Part shown: piece after piece, positions 1 to 5,296 of the stretch
Position numbering within the stretch: position 1 is the stretch's first letter
Layout of the letters: each line of letters begins with the position of its first letter
DNA from: CAZKTO01 sp964555685
GTDB lineage: Bacteria > Chloroflexota > Dehalococcoidia > SHYB01
Length of the DNA: 5,335 nucleotides
Assembly (NCBI GenBank): GCA_964555685.1
Contig: CAZKTO010000102.1
Location: forward strand, 1 to 5,335
Reading direction: 5' to 3'
The notes under the pieces: generated by a model
What the model was told of the DNA's origin: nothing
Databases searched by the model: none
The model's input: the letters and a program-made list of their open reading frames with translations, nothing else
Translations under genes and position numbers: made by a program

Positions 1-109
1 GAGGGCTTCAGCGCCCCTACCTCAATAGCGGCCTCAGGAGCCACCCCGGCGTCGTCTGGGCCAGTTGACACGTGCGTATACTGGAGCAACGTCACCCACG
101 CCATCGCCG

Positions 110-125
110 CCCCGACGCGTCGGGG
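110..125. repeat. Perfect 16-nt palindrome in the dehydrogenase leader
   Basis: CCCCGACGCGTCGGGG is its own reverse complement. It lies 29 nt upstream of the chosen GTG start of the dehydrogenase gene, in the leader region. It could be a protein-binding operator, a short RNA hairpin or part of a dispersed repeat. The inner 14 nt recur with one or two changes in both other large noncoding gaps (3093-3106 and 5250-5263), which favours a repeat family or a shared site over chance. The palindrome is seen directly; its function is unknown. Confidence 0.5.
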
Positions 126-140
126 GACCGGCGCAGCGCC

Positions 141-148
141 AGAGGGGG
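141..148 (+). promoter_or_regulatory. Ribosome binding site deciding the GTG start of the dehydrogenase gene
   Basis: AGAGGGGG lies 6 nt before the GTG at 155. The reading frame stays open upstream to a TTG at 65, but those 30 extra codons are rich in Pro, Arg and Gly and do not resemble the family. The family's N-terminus (a short beta strand such as RSVVFREQG) begins directly at the GTG. The Shine-Dalgarno-like run and the homology boundary agree on 155. Confidence 0.65.
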
Positions 149-154
149 CCAACC

Positions 155-1096
155 GTGCGGAGCGTCGTCTTCCGGGAGCAGGGCCGGTTCGAACTGGACC
201 CGGAGACGCCCGTGCCGCCCATCGAGGATGGCGACGTGCTGGTCAAGGTCCGCTACTGCGGCGTCTGCGGCTCGGACCTCCACCTCTTCCAGAACCTCAA
301 CCGCGTCCAGCCGGGCCAGACGCTGGGTCACGAGATCTCAGGCGTCGTCGCCGAGGTCGGGCGCGCCGTGCGGAGCGTCAAGCCCGGCGACCGGGTCACG
401 GCCCTCACCAGCGGCGGCTACGCCGAGTACTGCCGCGCGCCCCAGGAGAAGGTCATCCCGCTGCCGCCCCACGTCACCTTCCAGCAGGCGGCCCTCAGCG
501 AACCCTTTGCCATCGGCCTCCGGGCCGTCCGCACCTCGGGCCTGCGCATCGGCGACCGCGCGGGCGTCGTCGGCGCCGGGCCCATCGGCCTCTTCACCAT
601 GCTGGCGGCGCGAGCGGCCGGCGCCCTCGGGGTCTACGTGGCCGAGCTCTCGCCGGCACGCCGTCAGGCCGCCCTCCGCCTGGGCGCCGCAGCCGCCTTC
701 GACCCCAGGAGCCAGGACGTCGTCCAGGAGCTCGCCCGTCTCGCCCCCGACGGCCTGGACGTCGTCTTCGACTGCTCCGGCGCCAAGGGCACCCTCGAGC
801 TCGCCCTCAGCATGCTGAAAAAGGGCGGGACCTGCATGCTCGTCGGCATCTCCGGCCTGCCCGGCGAGTTCAACTACCGGTGGGTCTTCGCCAAGCACGC
901 CCGCATCATCCCGCTCCCCGGCGCCGAGGAGGCCTGGCCCCTGAGCGTCCAGCTCATCGCCCAGGGCCTCGTCGACCCCTCCGCCATCGTCAGTGACATC
1001 GTGACCCTCGATCAGCTCCCGCGCTACATGGACGCCCTCATGGACCCCATGAAGCACGTCCAGGTGCTCGTCGACCCCTGGGGGAAGAAGTTCTAG
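155..1096 (+). CDS. Zinc-dependent medium-chain alcohol/polyol dehydrogenase lacking the structural-zinc lobe
   Basis: A 313-residue member of the medium-chain dehydrogenase/reductase superfamily, predicted to be a cytoplasmic NAD(H)-linked oxidoreductase for an alcohol, polyol or amino alcohol. The GroES-like domain carries CGVCGSDLH (35-43) and GHE (58-60). C35, H59, E60 and E116 (in SEPFA) match the catalytic-zinc ligands of sorbitol/threonine dehydrogenases. The Rossmann domain has GAGPIG at 140-145. E164, at the end of the second strand, favours NAD over NADP in this family. The usual four-cysteine structural-zinc lobe is absent: GDRV (78-81) runs into GGYAEY (87-92) with only a few residues between, so the protein is shorter than the usual 340-350. 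The GTG start is chosen on its ribosome site and the homology boundary; an in-frame TTG at 65 would add 30 unlikely residues. The gene probably shares a transcript with the VOC gene 30 nt downstream. The substrate cannot be read from the sequence; threonine dehydrogenase-like and sorbitol dehydrogenase-like roles are both possible. Confidence 0.9.
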   Translation: MRSVVFREQGRFELDPETPVPPIEDGDVLVKVRYCGVCGSDLHLFQNLNRVQPGQTLGHEISGVVAEVGRAVRSVKPGDRVTALTSGGYAEYCRAPQEKVIPLPPHVTFQQAALSEPFAIGLRAVRTSGLRIGDRAGVVGAGPIGLFTMLAARAAGALGVYVAELSPARRQAALRLGAAAAFDPRSQDVVQELARLAPDGLDVVFDCSGAKGTLELALSMLKKGGTCMLVGISGLPGEFNYRWVFAKHARIIPLPGAEEAWPLSVQLIAQGLVDPSAIVSDIVTLDQLPRYMDALMDPMKHVQVLVDPWGKKF

Positions 1097-1114
1097 TCCG
1101 CCGGCACTCACAAC

Positions 1115-1122
1115 AGGAGGTG
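1115..1122 (+). promoter_or_regulatory. Strong Shine-Dalgarno of the VOC gene
   Basis: AGGAGGTG, close to a full anti-Shine-Dalgarno match, stands 4 nt before the ATG at 1127. It lies in the 30-nt gap after the dehydrogenase stop codon (TAG, 1094-1096). The gap shows no promoter or terminator, so the two genes are probably co-transcribed, with the second translated from its own strong site. Confidence 0.75.
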
Positions 1123-1126
1123 GCAG

Positions 1127-1651
1127 ATGGCATCCGCGACGCCCGCACTCAACCATGTGGCCCTCACCGTGGACCAGGCCATCCTCGATGGCCCCAAGCG
1201 CGAGGCCCTCAAGGACTTCCTGGGCTCCGTCTTCGGCTGGGATGAGATCCCCCAGCTCACCAACGACGGCAAGCGCCTGGTCTTCCGCCTGTACCGGCGG
1301 GGACAGTTCCTCTACCTGGTCTCGGGTAAGAGGCCCAGCGAGCTCCAAGGCGCCGACCACTTCGGCATCGAGGTCAGCAGCCGCGCCACCCTCGAACGCA
1401 TGGTCGCCGCCGCCAAGCGGTTCAAAAAGAAGGACCCGGGCGTCCAGATCATCGACACCAAGGTCAATACCGAGACGCCGACGCTCCGCCTGTGGAACGC
1501 CTACGTCCGCTACCTGCTGCCCCTCATGATCGAGGTGCAGTTCTACGAAGAGAAGATAGCGGAGCCGGCCGCAAAACCCAAGCGACGGGTCGTCCGGAAG
1601 GTTGCTAGCCTAAAGCGGGCGAAGCGGACGTCCCGGGCCCGCGTGGCGTGA
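1127..1651 (+). CDS. VOC-superfamily (glyoxalase/extradiol dioxygenase fold) protein with a basic C-terminal tail
   Basis: A 174-residue protein that looks like one vicinal-oxygen-chelate domain built from two beta-alpha-beta-beta-beta halves (about residues 6-66 and 75-141). LNHVALTV places H10 on the first strand, GADHFGIEV places H78 on the first strand of the second half, and IEVQFYE places E136 on the last strand. These fit a two-His, one-carboxylate metal site. The fourth ligand position used by glyoxalase I, near FLYLV (61-65), shows no acidic residue, so the pattern is nearer extradiol dioxygenases or non-glyoxalase VOC proteins. Residues 150-174 form an extra tail in which 12 of 25 residues are Lys or Arg; this is unusual for the family and could bind nucleic acid or be disordered. 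The gene sits just behind the dehydrogenase, probably in one operon. Its last 47 nt overlap the 3' end of tilS on the other strand. The fold is fairly sure; the reaction is unknown. Confidence 0.8.
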   Translation: MASATPALNHVALTVDQAILDGPKREALKDFLGSVFGWDEIPQLTNDGKRLVFRLYRRGQFLYLVSGKRPSELQGADHFGIEVSSRATLERMVAAAKRFKKKDPGVQIIDTKVNTETPTLRLWNAYVRYLLPLMIEVQFYEEKIAEPAAKPKRRVVRKVASLKRAKRTSRARVA

Positions 1652-3083
1652 GCTCGAGCCGCAGCCGCCTGAGCGCGCCGGCCGGAACGCGCGCCGCCTC
1701 GCCGATGCGGTAGCCCACCACCCACACGATCTCCCCATCGGCGCAGACCAGCGGCACCGCGTCGCGCGCCTCTCGCGGGACCTTCGCGTCGACAAAGAAG
1801 TCCTGGAGCTTCTTTGCCTGCGCCATCCCCAGGGGACGGAACCGGTCCCCCGGCCGCCGCGACCGGACAACGAGGGCGCGCCGGGCCAGGGCGACGTCCA
1901 GCAACGCCACACAGCCTGCGCTGCGGAGCTCGGCGTCCGCCGCCTCCGTCGTCGCGCGCACGCGCCATCCCCCGGCGTACGTCGTGCCTGGCACGCGCAG
2001 GCGCGTTTCGCCCCGGAGCGCCGGCGCGGCCGGCGCCGCCTCGCCCCTCCGGCCCAGGCGATGGCGCTCGTACCCCGTGACGAACCGAATGCCGCCGGGG
2101 AGGCTCGCCGACCTGCCCGCAGGCCCCGCGGCCAGCTCCGCCACGCGCCGGATGTGCGCCGCGGCGATCCCCTGGAGATCGCCCTTGACCTGGGCCACGG
2201 CCCGCCGCAGGGCATGGGCCTGAAGCGCCGGGTCCAGAGCCGCCAGCTCCGCCCGGTCGAGGACCACGGCGCCCTGCTCCGGGCGTGCCAGGCGGGGCCA
2301 GACCTGCTCCACCTGCCGGTCCAGGTGCCGTGCCGTGAGCGCAGCCTGCTCCGCCAGCCGCAGCAGCGCCGCGTCGATAGAAGGATTGTACCGGCGCAGG
2401 ACGGGCAGCAGCTCCCGCCGGACGCGGTTTCGCAGGAAGCGGGGCGACCGGTTGGACGAGTCCCGCCGCGGGCCGAGGCGGTGCGCCGCGCAGTAGGCCT
2501 CCGTCTCCCGGCGCGAGACCCCGAGAAGAGGCCGCCCCACCAGCAGCGGGGCCGCCTCCCCGTCCCCAGCGGACGGCGCCCGCGCCAGAGCCTCCATCCC
2601 CGCCAGGCCCGCGACCCCGCTGCCCCGCAGCAGATGCAGGAGCACCGTCTCCACCTGGTCGTCGGCCGTGTGCCCCACCAGCACCACCCTCGCTCCGGCC
2701 TTCTTGCCCGCCTCAGCAAAGAATCCGTAGCGCACCCGGCGCGCCGCATCCTCCATCGAGAGGCCCAGCCGGTGGCGGAAGGCCGCCACGTCAACACGCT
2801 TCGAGATCAGCGGCACGCCGAGCCGCTCACAGAGCCCGGCCACGTACTCGGCGTCGGCGCGCGACTCGCGGCCGCGAAGACCATGATCGAGATGGGCGGC
2901 GTGCAACCGAACGGGCAGGGCCTCGCGCAGGCCCGCGAGAGCGTGGAGCAGCGCGACGGAGTCGGGGCCGCCGGAGACGCCCACGAGGAGCGTCCGTCCA
3001 TCAGCCAGGCCATGCGCTTCCAGGAACGCGGCCACGTGGCTTGGGAAGAGCCGGTGTGCTCCCAACCTTGGGGTCCTAGTCAT
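1605..3083 (-). CDS. tilS: tRNA(Ile)-lysidine synthetase TilS
   Basis: TilS uses ATP to join lysine to C34 of the CAU-anticodon isoleucine tRNA, forming lysidine, so that the tRNA reads AUA and is charged with Ile rather than Met. It is an essential cytoplasmic enzyme in most bacteria. The 492-residue product has the PP-loop SGGPDS (37-42), HLDHGLRG (64-71), GHTADDQVET (137-146) and the substrate-side segment NRSPRFLRNRVRRELLP (211-227). A helical middle region follows, then the C-terminal TilS domain with RSRRPGDRFRPLGM (407-420), KKLQDFFVDAKVP (424-436) and VWVVGYRIGE (453-462). The length is slightly above the usual 430-480. The ATG at 3083 is chosen because GGAG lies 7 nt upstream and the remaining N-terminus fits the family. 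The frame stays open to 3170, but those 29 codons lie in a repeat element. The gene is last in the minus-strand group, 103 nt after the DUF2344 gene, and its end overlaps the convergent VOC gene by 47 bp. Confidence 0.94.
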   Translation of the reverse strand: MTRTPRLGAHRLFPSHVAAFLEAHGLADGRTLLVGVSGGPDSVALLHALAGLREALPVRLHAAHLDHGLRGRESRADAEYVAGLCERLGVPLISKRVDVAAFRHRLGLSMEDAARRVRYGFFAEAGKKAGARVVLVGHTADDQVETVLLHLLRGSGVAGLAGMEALARAPSAGDGEAAPLLVGRPLLGVSRRETEAYCAAHRLGPRRDSSNRSPRFLRNRVRRELLPVLRRYNPSIDAALLRLAEQAALTARHLDRQVEQVWPRLARPEQGAVVLDRAELAALDPALQAHALRRAVAQVKGDLQGIAAAHIRRVAELAAGPAGRSASLPGGIRFVTGYERHRLGRRGEAAPAAPALRGETRLRVPGTTYAGGWRVRATTEAADAELRSAGCVALLDVALARRALVVRSRRPGDRFRPLGMAQAKKLQDFFVDAKVPREARDAVPLVCADGEIVWVVGYRIGEAARVPAGALRRLRLELTPRGPGTSASPALG

Positions 3084-3090
3084 CGCGAGA

Positions 3091-3094
3091 CTCC
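3091..3094 (-). promoter_or_regulatory. Shine-Dalgarno of tilS at the edge of a repeat element
   Basis: On the minus strand GGAG precedes the ATG at 3083 by 7 nt. It is the best-spaced ribosome site near the family's N-terminus and decides the start codon. It overlaps the copy of the 14-nt palindromic motif at 3093-3106, so any protein or structure engaging that motif could affect tilS translation; that consequence is inference. Confidence 0.5.
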
Positions 3095-3106
3095 GACGCG
3101 CCGGGG
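3093..3106. repeat. Second copy of the 14-nt palindromic motif
   Basis: CCGACGCGCCGGGG differs by one base from positions 112-125 (CCGACGCGTCGGGG). It lies within the repeat-rich gap, 9 nt upstream of the tilS start codon on the minus strand, and overlaps its Shine-Dalgarno. The central T-to-C change breaks the perfect palindrome. Confidence 0.35.
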
Positions 3107-3186
3107 TCGTGGCGATCTCATCGCGGGCCAGATTGCTTCGTCGTCCCGACTCATCGCGACGACGAAGCAATGACGGTGACGCAGGG

Positions 3187-3858
3187 CTACCGGCTGACCC
3201 GCTGCGGCGGCTCCGCCAGAGCGAGCCGGGTCCGGTGGACGGACTCCAGGCGCGCTGGAAGCCCCAGGGCCGCCACGACCTGCTCCGGCCGCCCGCTGGC
3301 GCTCGGGTCCGTCTTCAGCGTCATCCCCAGCGTCGCCAGGCCGTTGTCCTTCCGCGCCAGCCACAGATTCCGCACCAGTTCCCGGAGGTTGTACCGCCGC
3401 ACCTCCTTGTCCCGCCGGTGCTCCCACGGCACCTCCTGCCGGTCCAGCAGAGCCCGTACCGCCTCCTCGATCGCCTCGGGCGCCGCCTCCGTCGCCACCA
3501 CCACCTGATAGTCGGCCTCCCGCACCTGCGACTGGAGCGACGGCCAGTCGATGGGCACATCGTGGGCCTCGGAGACGCGGAGCGCGGGCGGCGCCTGCGG
3601 CTCCAGGCGCTTCAGGAAGTAGAACGGCGAGAGGCGCCGTACCAGGTAGACGTCCAGGAGCTCCGCCTCGCTGGTGACGCCGAGAGGGAGCGCGGCAGCG
3701 ATGGAGAGCCGGGGCCGCGGCGTGTTCCCCTCCGAATAGGCGACGGGGATACCCGCCCGCCGGAAGGCCCGCTCCCACAGGCGCATCATGTCCAGGTGCG
3801 CAATGTACTGGAGCTCCGGGCCGCGGCCGTACTTCACCCGAATCCGCTGGACGGCCAT
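3187..3858 (-). CDS. DUF2344 (TIGR03936) radical SAM-associated protein
   Basis: This 223-residue protein matches the DUF2344/TIGR03936 family in its key segments: RIRVKYGRGPELQYIAHLD (5-23), YSEGNTPRPRLS (41-52), LPLGVTSEAELLDV (57-70), and a C-terminal SGRPEQVVAALGL (188-200) followed by HRTRL (208-212). The length is normal for the stand-alone form. In many genomes it is encoded beside, or fused to, a B12-binding radical SAM protein (TIGR03960) near rng and rplU; its biochemical role is not established. No signal peptide or membrane segment is seen, so it is likely cytoplasmic. Its ATG lies 1 nt after the stop codon of the membrane-protein gene, and AAGGGG (minus strand of 3863-3868) lies just inside that gene's end, so translation is probably coupled. 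Here it sits between a CNNM-type gene and tilS, with no radical SAM partner in view. The family assignment is firm; the function is unknown. Confidence 0.87.
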   Translation of the reverse strand: MAVQRIRVKYGRGPELQYIAHLDMMRLWERAFRRAGIPVAYSEGNTPRPRLSIAAALPLGVTSEAELLDVYLVRRLSPFYFLKRLEPQAPPALRVSEAHDVPIDWPSLQSQVREADYQVVVATEAAPEAIEEAVRALLDRQEVPWEHRRDKEVRRYNLRELVRNLWLARKDNGLATLGMTLKTDPSASGRPEQVVAALGLPARLESVHRTRLALAEPPQRVSR

Positions 3859-3859
3859 C

Positions 3860-5110
3860 TCACCCCTTCGTGACCAGCACGCGCTCGATCTTGACGCCCT
3901 TCATCTCGCTGACCACCAAGCGCAGGCCATCGTACTGGAGCTGCTCGCCCACCCGCGGGATGCGCCCCATCCTCTCCAGCAGGAAGCCAGCGAGCGTCTC
4001 GTAGTCCCCCTCGGGCAGGGCCAGGCGCAGCCGTTCGTTGGCCTCGCTGATGCGCATGCTGGCGTCCACCTGGACCGTCCGCTCGTCGATGGCCTTCACC
4101 TGGGACTCGACGCCCTCCTCCTCCGTGATCCGGCCCACAATCTCGCCGGCGATATGCTTGAGCGTCAGCAGGCCCGCAATCCCCCCGAACTCATCGATGA
4201 GCATGGCCATCTGGGCGCCCTGAGCCCGCATCTCCACCAGGATGTCGTGCACCGGCCGGCTCTCCGGGTAGAAGTGGGCGGGACGGAGCAGCGGCGCGAT
4301 GGGGTCCGCGTCTTTCAGAGCGCCCTCGGCCACCGCCTTCATAACGTCCCGCACGTCCAGGATGCCCACGACGTTGTCCTGCTCGCCCTCGTAGACGGGA
4401 AAGCGGTTATGGCTCTCCTTGGCGTAGAACTTGAGGAGCTCGGCGAGGGTCGCCCCCTTCTCAATCCAGACGATCTCCGTCCGCGGGGTCATGACCTCCT
4501 GGGCCCGCAGGCCGCCCAGACGGAACGCCTTCCGGACGATCTCCGCCTGCGCCTCCTGCACCGTCCCCTCCCGCACCCCCATCGCGACGAGCATCCGCAG
4601 CTCTTCCTGGCTGACCAGCGGCACGGCGCCCGTCCGCAAGGGCCGGGTCACCAACGCGCTGATGGCGTGCAGCACGGAGGCCAGCGGCAGCAGGACCAAC
4701 TCGGTGACCTCGATGGGGCGCAGAAAGAGGAACGCGATCCGCTCCGGGATGCGCGCGGCCACCGCCTTGGGCACCGCATCGCCCACAACCACCGTCACCG
4801 CCGTCGTCACCGCCGTCGCGATGGCCGCCCCTGCGCCCTGGTTCTCACCCCCGAGGGCTTTGATGGCGAGTGTCGTGGCCAGGGCCGCCATGGCCGTGTT
4901 CACCAGGTTGCTTCCAAGAAGGATCGTGGCGAGGAACCGCTCCGGGTGCTCCTTCAAGCGCTGGACCCGCCGCGCCTGGGGGATGCCCTGGTCGACCAGG
5001 TGCTGCACCCGGACCCGTTGCAGCGCGAAGAAGGCCGTCTCTGACGCGGAGAAGAAGGCGCTGAACCCCAAAAGAACGATGATGATGACGATCGTGAACT
5101 GGGTGTCCAT
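3860..5110 (-). CDS. CNNM/CorC (HlyC/TlyC) family membrane protein: DUF21, CBS pair, CorC_HlyC
   Basis: A 416-residue inner-membrane protein of the family often labelled hemolysin or CorC, now regarded as CNNM-type Mg2+ transport or efflux proteins. The DUF21 domain has hydrophobic segments at about 5-29, 58-83, 93-110 and 124-153. It carries the family's FSASETAFFAL (16-30 region), LLGSNLVNTAMAALAT (64-79) and GDAVPK (110-115). The last is GE-x-x-PK in most relatives, so E is replaced by D here. The cytoplasmic part starts with EVMTPRTEIVWI (205-216) in the first CBS repeat, continues with HNRFPVYEG and VVGILDVRDV (234-256) and the second CBS repeat with IDEFGGIAGLLTLKHIAGEIVG (305-326), and ends in a CorC_HlyC domain with DYETLAGFLLERMGRIP (369-385). 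CBS pairs in this family bind Mg-ATP. The length is typical. The ATG at 5110 has AGAGG 7 nt upstream and yields an N-terminus that begins directly with the first membrane helix. It is first in a probable operon with the DUF2344 gene and perhaps tilS. The family is firm; the transported ion is inferred. Confidence 0.92.
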   Translation of the reverse strand: MDTQFTIVIIIVLLGFSAFFSASETAFFALQRVRVQHLVDQGIPQARRVQRLKEHPERFLATILLGSNLVNTAMAALATTLAIKALGGENQGAGAAIATAVTTAVTVVVGDAVPKAVAARIPERIAFLFLRPIEVTELVLLPLASVLHAISALVTRPLRTGAVPLVSQEELRMLVAMGVREGTVQEAQAEIVRKAFRLGGLRAQEVMTPRTEIVWIEKGATLAELLKFYAKESHNRFPVYEGEQDNVVGILDVRDVMKAVAEGALKDADPIAPLLRPAHFYPESRPVHDILVEMRAQGAQMAMLIDEFGGIAGLLTLKHIAGEIVGRITEEEGVESQVKAIDERTVQVDASMRISEANERLRLALPEGDYETLAGFLLERMGRIPRVGEQLQYDGLRLVVSEMKGVKIERVLVTKG

Positions 5111-5117
5111 GAGCGAG

Positions 5118-5122
5118 CCTCT
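5118..5122 (-). promoter_or_regulatory. Ribosome binding site of the CNNM/CorC gene
   Basis: AGAGG on the minus strand stands 7 nt before the ATG at 5110. It supports this start, after which the protein enters its first hydrophobic helix within five residues, as in relatives. Confidence 0.6.
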
Positions 5123-5167
5123 GCGCCAGCAGGCCCCGGCCCTGGCAAGACGCGCCAGCCTTCACCC

Positions 5168-5197
5168 ATCGTAGCACCGGCTCGAAAGGAGTGTCAA
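5168..5197 (-). promoter_or_regulatory. Sigma70-type promoter with extended -10 for the CNNM/DUF2344 operon
   Basis: Read on the minus strand, a perfect -35 box TTGACA (5197-5192) is followed by an 18-nt spacer and the -10 box TACGAT (5173-5168). TGC immediately before the -10 forms an extended -10. The -10 matches the consensus at 4 of 6 positions, including the key second A and last T. Transcription would start near 5161, giving a leader of about 50 nt that contains the ribosome site. The surroundings are very GC-rich, so the match stands out. Housekeeping-sigma use in this organism is assumed. Confidence 0.6.
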
Positions 5198-5231
5198 AAG
5201 AGGAGTGCGGCGCGCAGCCGGTCATAAGAGA

Positions 5232-5279
5232 GGCCGCTTTCCGCCCGCCCCGACGCATCGGGGCGGGCGGAAAGCGGCC
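5232..5279. repeat. 22-bp perfect inverted repeat with a 4-nt loop
   Basis: The arm 5232-5253 is the exact reverse complement of 5258-5279, with loop CGCA between. It contains the third copy of the 14-nt motif (5250-5263) around its apex. As RNA it would be an extremely stable GC-rich hairpin. On the minus strand it is followed by TCTCTTAT, a weak T-rich stretch, so it might terminate a minus-strand gene lying to the right of the window and insulate the promoter at 5197-5168. There is no T-run on the plus strand. A dispersed palindromic repeat is the main alternative. Confidence 0.75.
5250..5263. repeat. Third copy of the 14-nt palindromic motif
   Basis: CCGACGCATCGGGG differs by one base from positions 112-125. 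The match continues leftwards, so 5245-5263 equals 107-125 except for that base. It forms the apex of the long hairpin at 5232-5279 and lies about 50 nt upstream of the -35 box of the CNNM promoter. Confidence 0.45.
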
Positions 5280-5296
5280 CCCCGCCGCAGGCGGGG
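5280..5296. repeat. Second hairpin, 7-bp GC stem
   Basis: CCCCGCC and GGCGGGG pair around a GCA loop; one more C-G pair is possible if it competes with the adjoining 22-bp stem. It directly abuts that stem. A weaker imperfect hairpin follows (5297-5322; inner stem GAGGC/GCCTC around GTTT), so the last 90 nt form three hairpins in a row. No T-run follows on the plus strand, and no coding frame is supported here. This may be the 3' region of a neighbouring transcription unit beyond the window. Confidence 0.5.

Larger units (their letters stand above)
3080..3172. repeat. REP-like interspersed repeat between the DUF2344 gene and tilS
   Basis: The gap is dominated by a structured element. ATTGCTTCGTCGT (3132-3144) pairs with ACGACGAAGCAAT (3159-3171). 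One more C-G pair makes a 14-bp perfect stem; after one C-C mismatch three further pairs close on a 4-nt loop (3150-3153). TCATCGCG occurs three times in direct orientation, at 3080, 3118 and 3151. The stem with its CGAAGCAAT edge followed by GACG resembles short dispersed repeats I recall from many bacterial genomes, which contain AGCGACGAAGCAATCT-type strings; this is memory, not a search. There is no T-run after the stem on either strand, so it is not a classical intrinsic terminator. Its boundaries are approximate. Confidence 0.65.

Noticed and set aside
1..64. End of an upstream gene at the left edge
   Set aside because: One plus-strand frame closes at TAG (26-28), but too few codons are visible to recognise any product, so I treat this stretch as intergenic.
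65..82. TTGACA (65-70) and TATACT (77-82) as a promoter for the dehydrogenase gene
   Set aside because: The two boxes are only 6 nt apart, so they cannot work together. TTGACA has no acceptable -10 at 16-18 nt, and TATACT has no good -35 upstream. TATACT alone, in the right general place, could still be a -10, but I cannot support it.
65..154. N-terminal extension of the dehydrogenase from the TTG at 65
   Set aside because: The 30 extra residues are low-complexity Pro/Arg/Gly, do not fit the family, span the palindrome at 110-125, and the TTG has no good ribosome site; GTG at 155 has one.
338..1360. Minus-strand open frame across the dehydrogenase and VOC genes
   Set aside because: It is the antisense of two well-supported genes, has Gly/Glu/Ala-rich composition, and has no visible domain.
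3084..3170. N-terminal extension of TilS to the ATG at 3170
   Set aside because: These 29 codons are read from the repeat element and hairpin, and the TilS family begins near the residues encoded after 3083.
3132..3171. Intrinsic terminator after the DUF2344 gene
   Set aside because: The stem is strong, but no T-run follows on the minus strand and an essential gene, tilS, lies downstream; a repeat element is the better explanation.
2061..3173. Long plus-strand open frame opposite tilS
   Set aside because: Its product is a low-complexity Arg/Pro/Gln/His-rich sequence with no family resemblance, typical of a shadow frame in GC-rich DNA; tilS on the other strand explains the region.
3788..5044. 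Long plus-strand open frame opposite the CNNM gene (418 codons)
   Set aside because: The product is rich in His, Asp, Leu and Arg without recognisable domains; the minus-strand frame has all the CNNM/CorC motifs.
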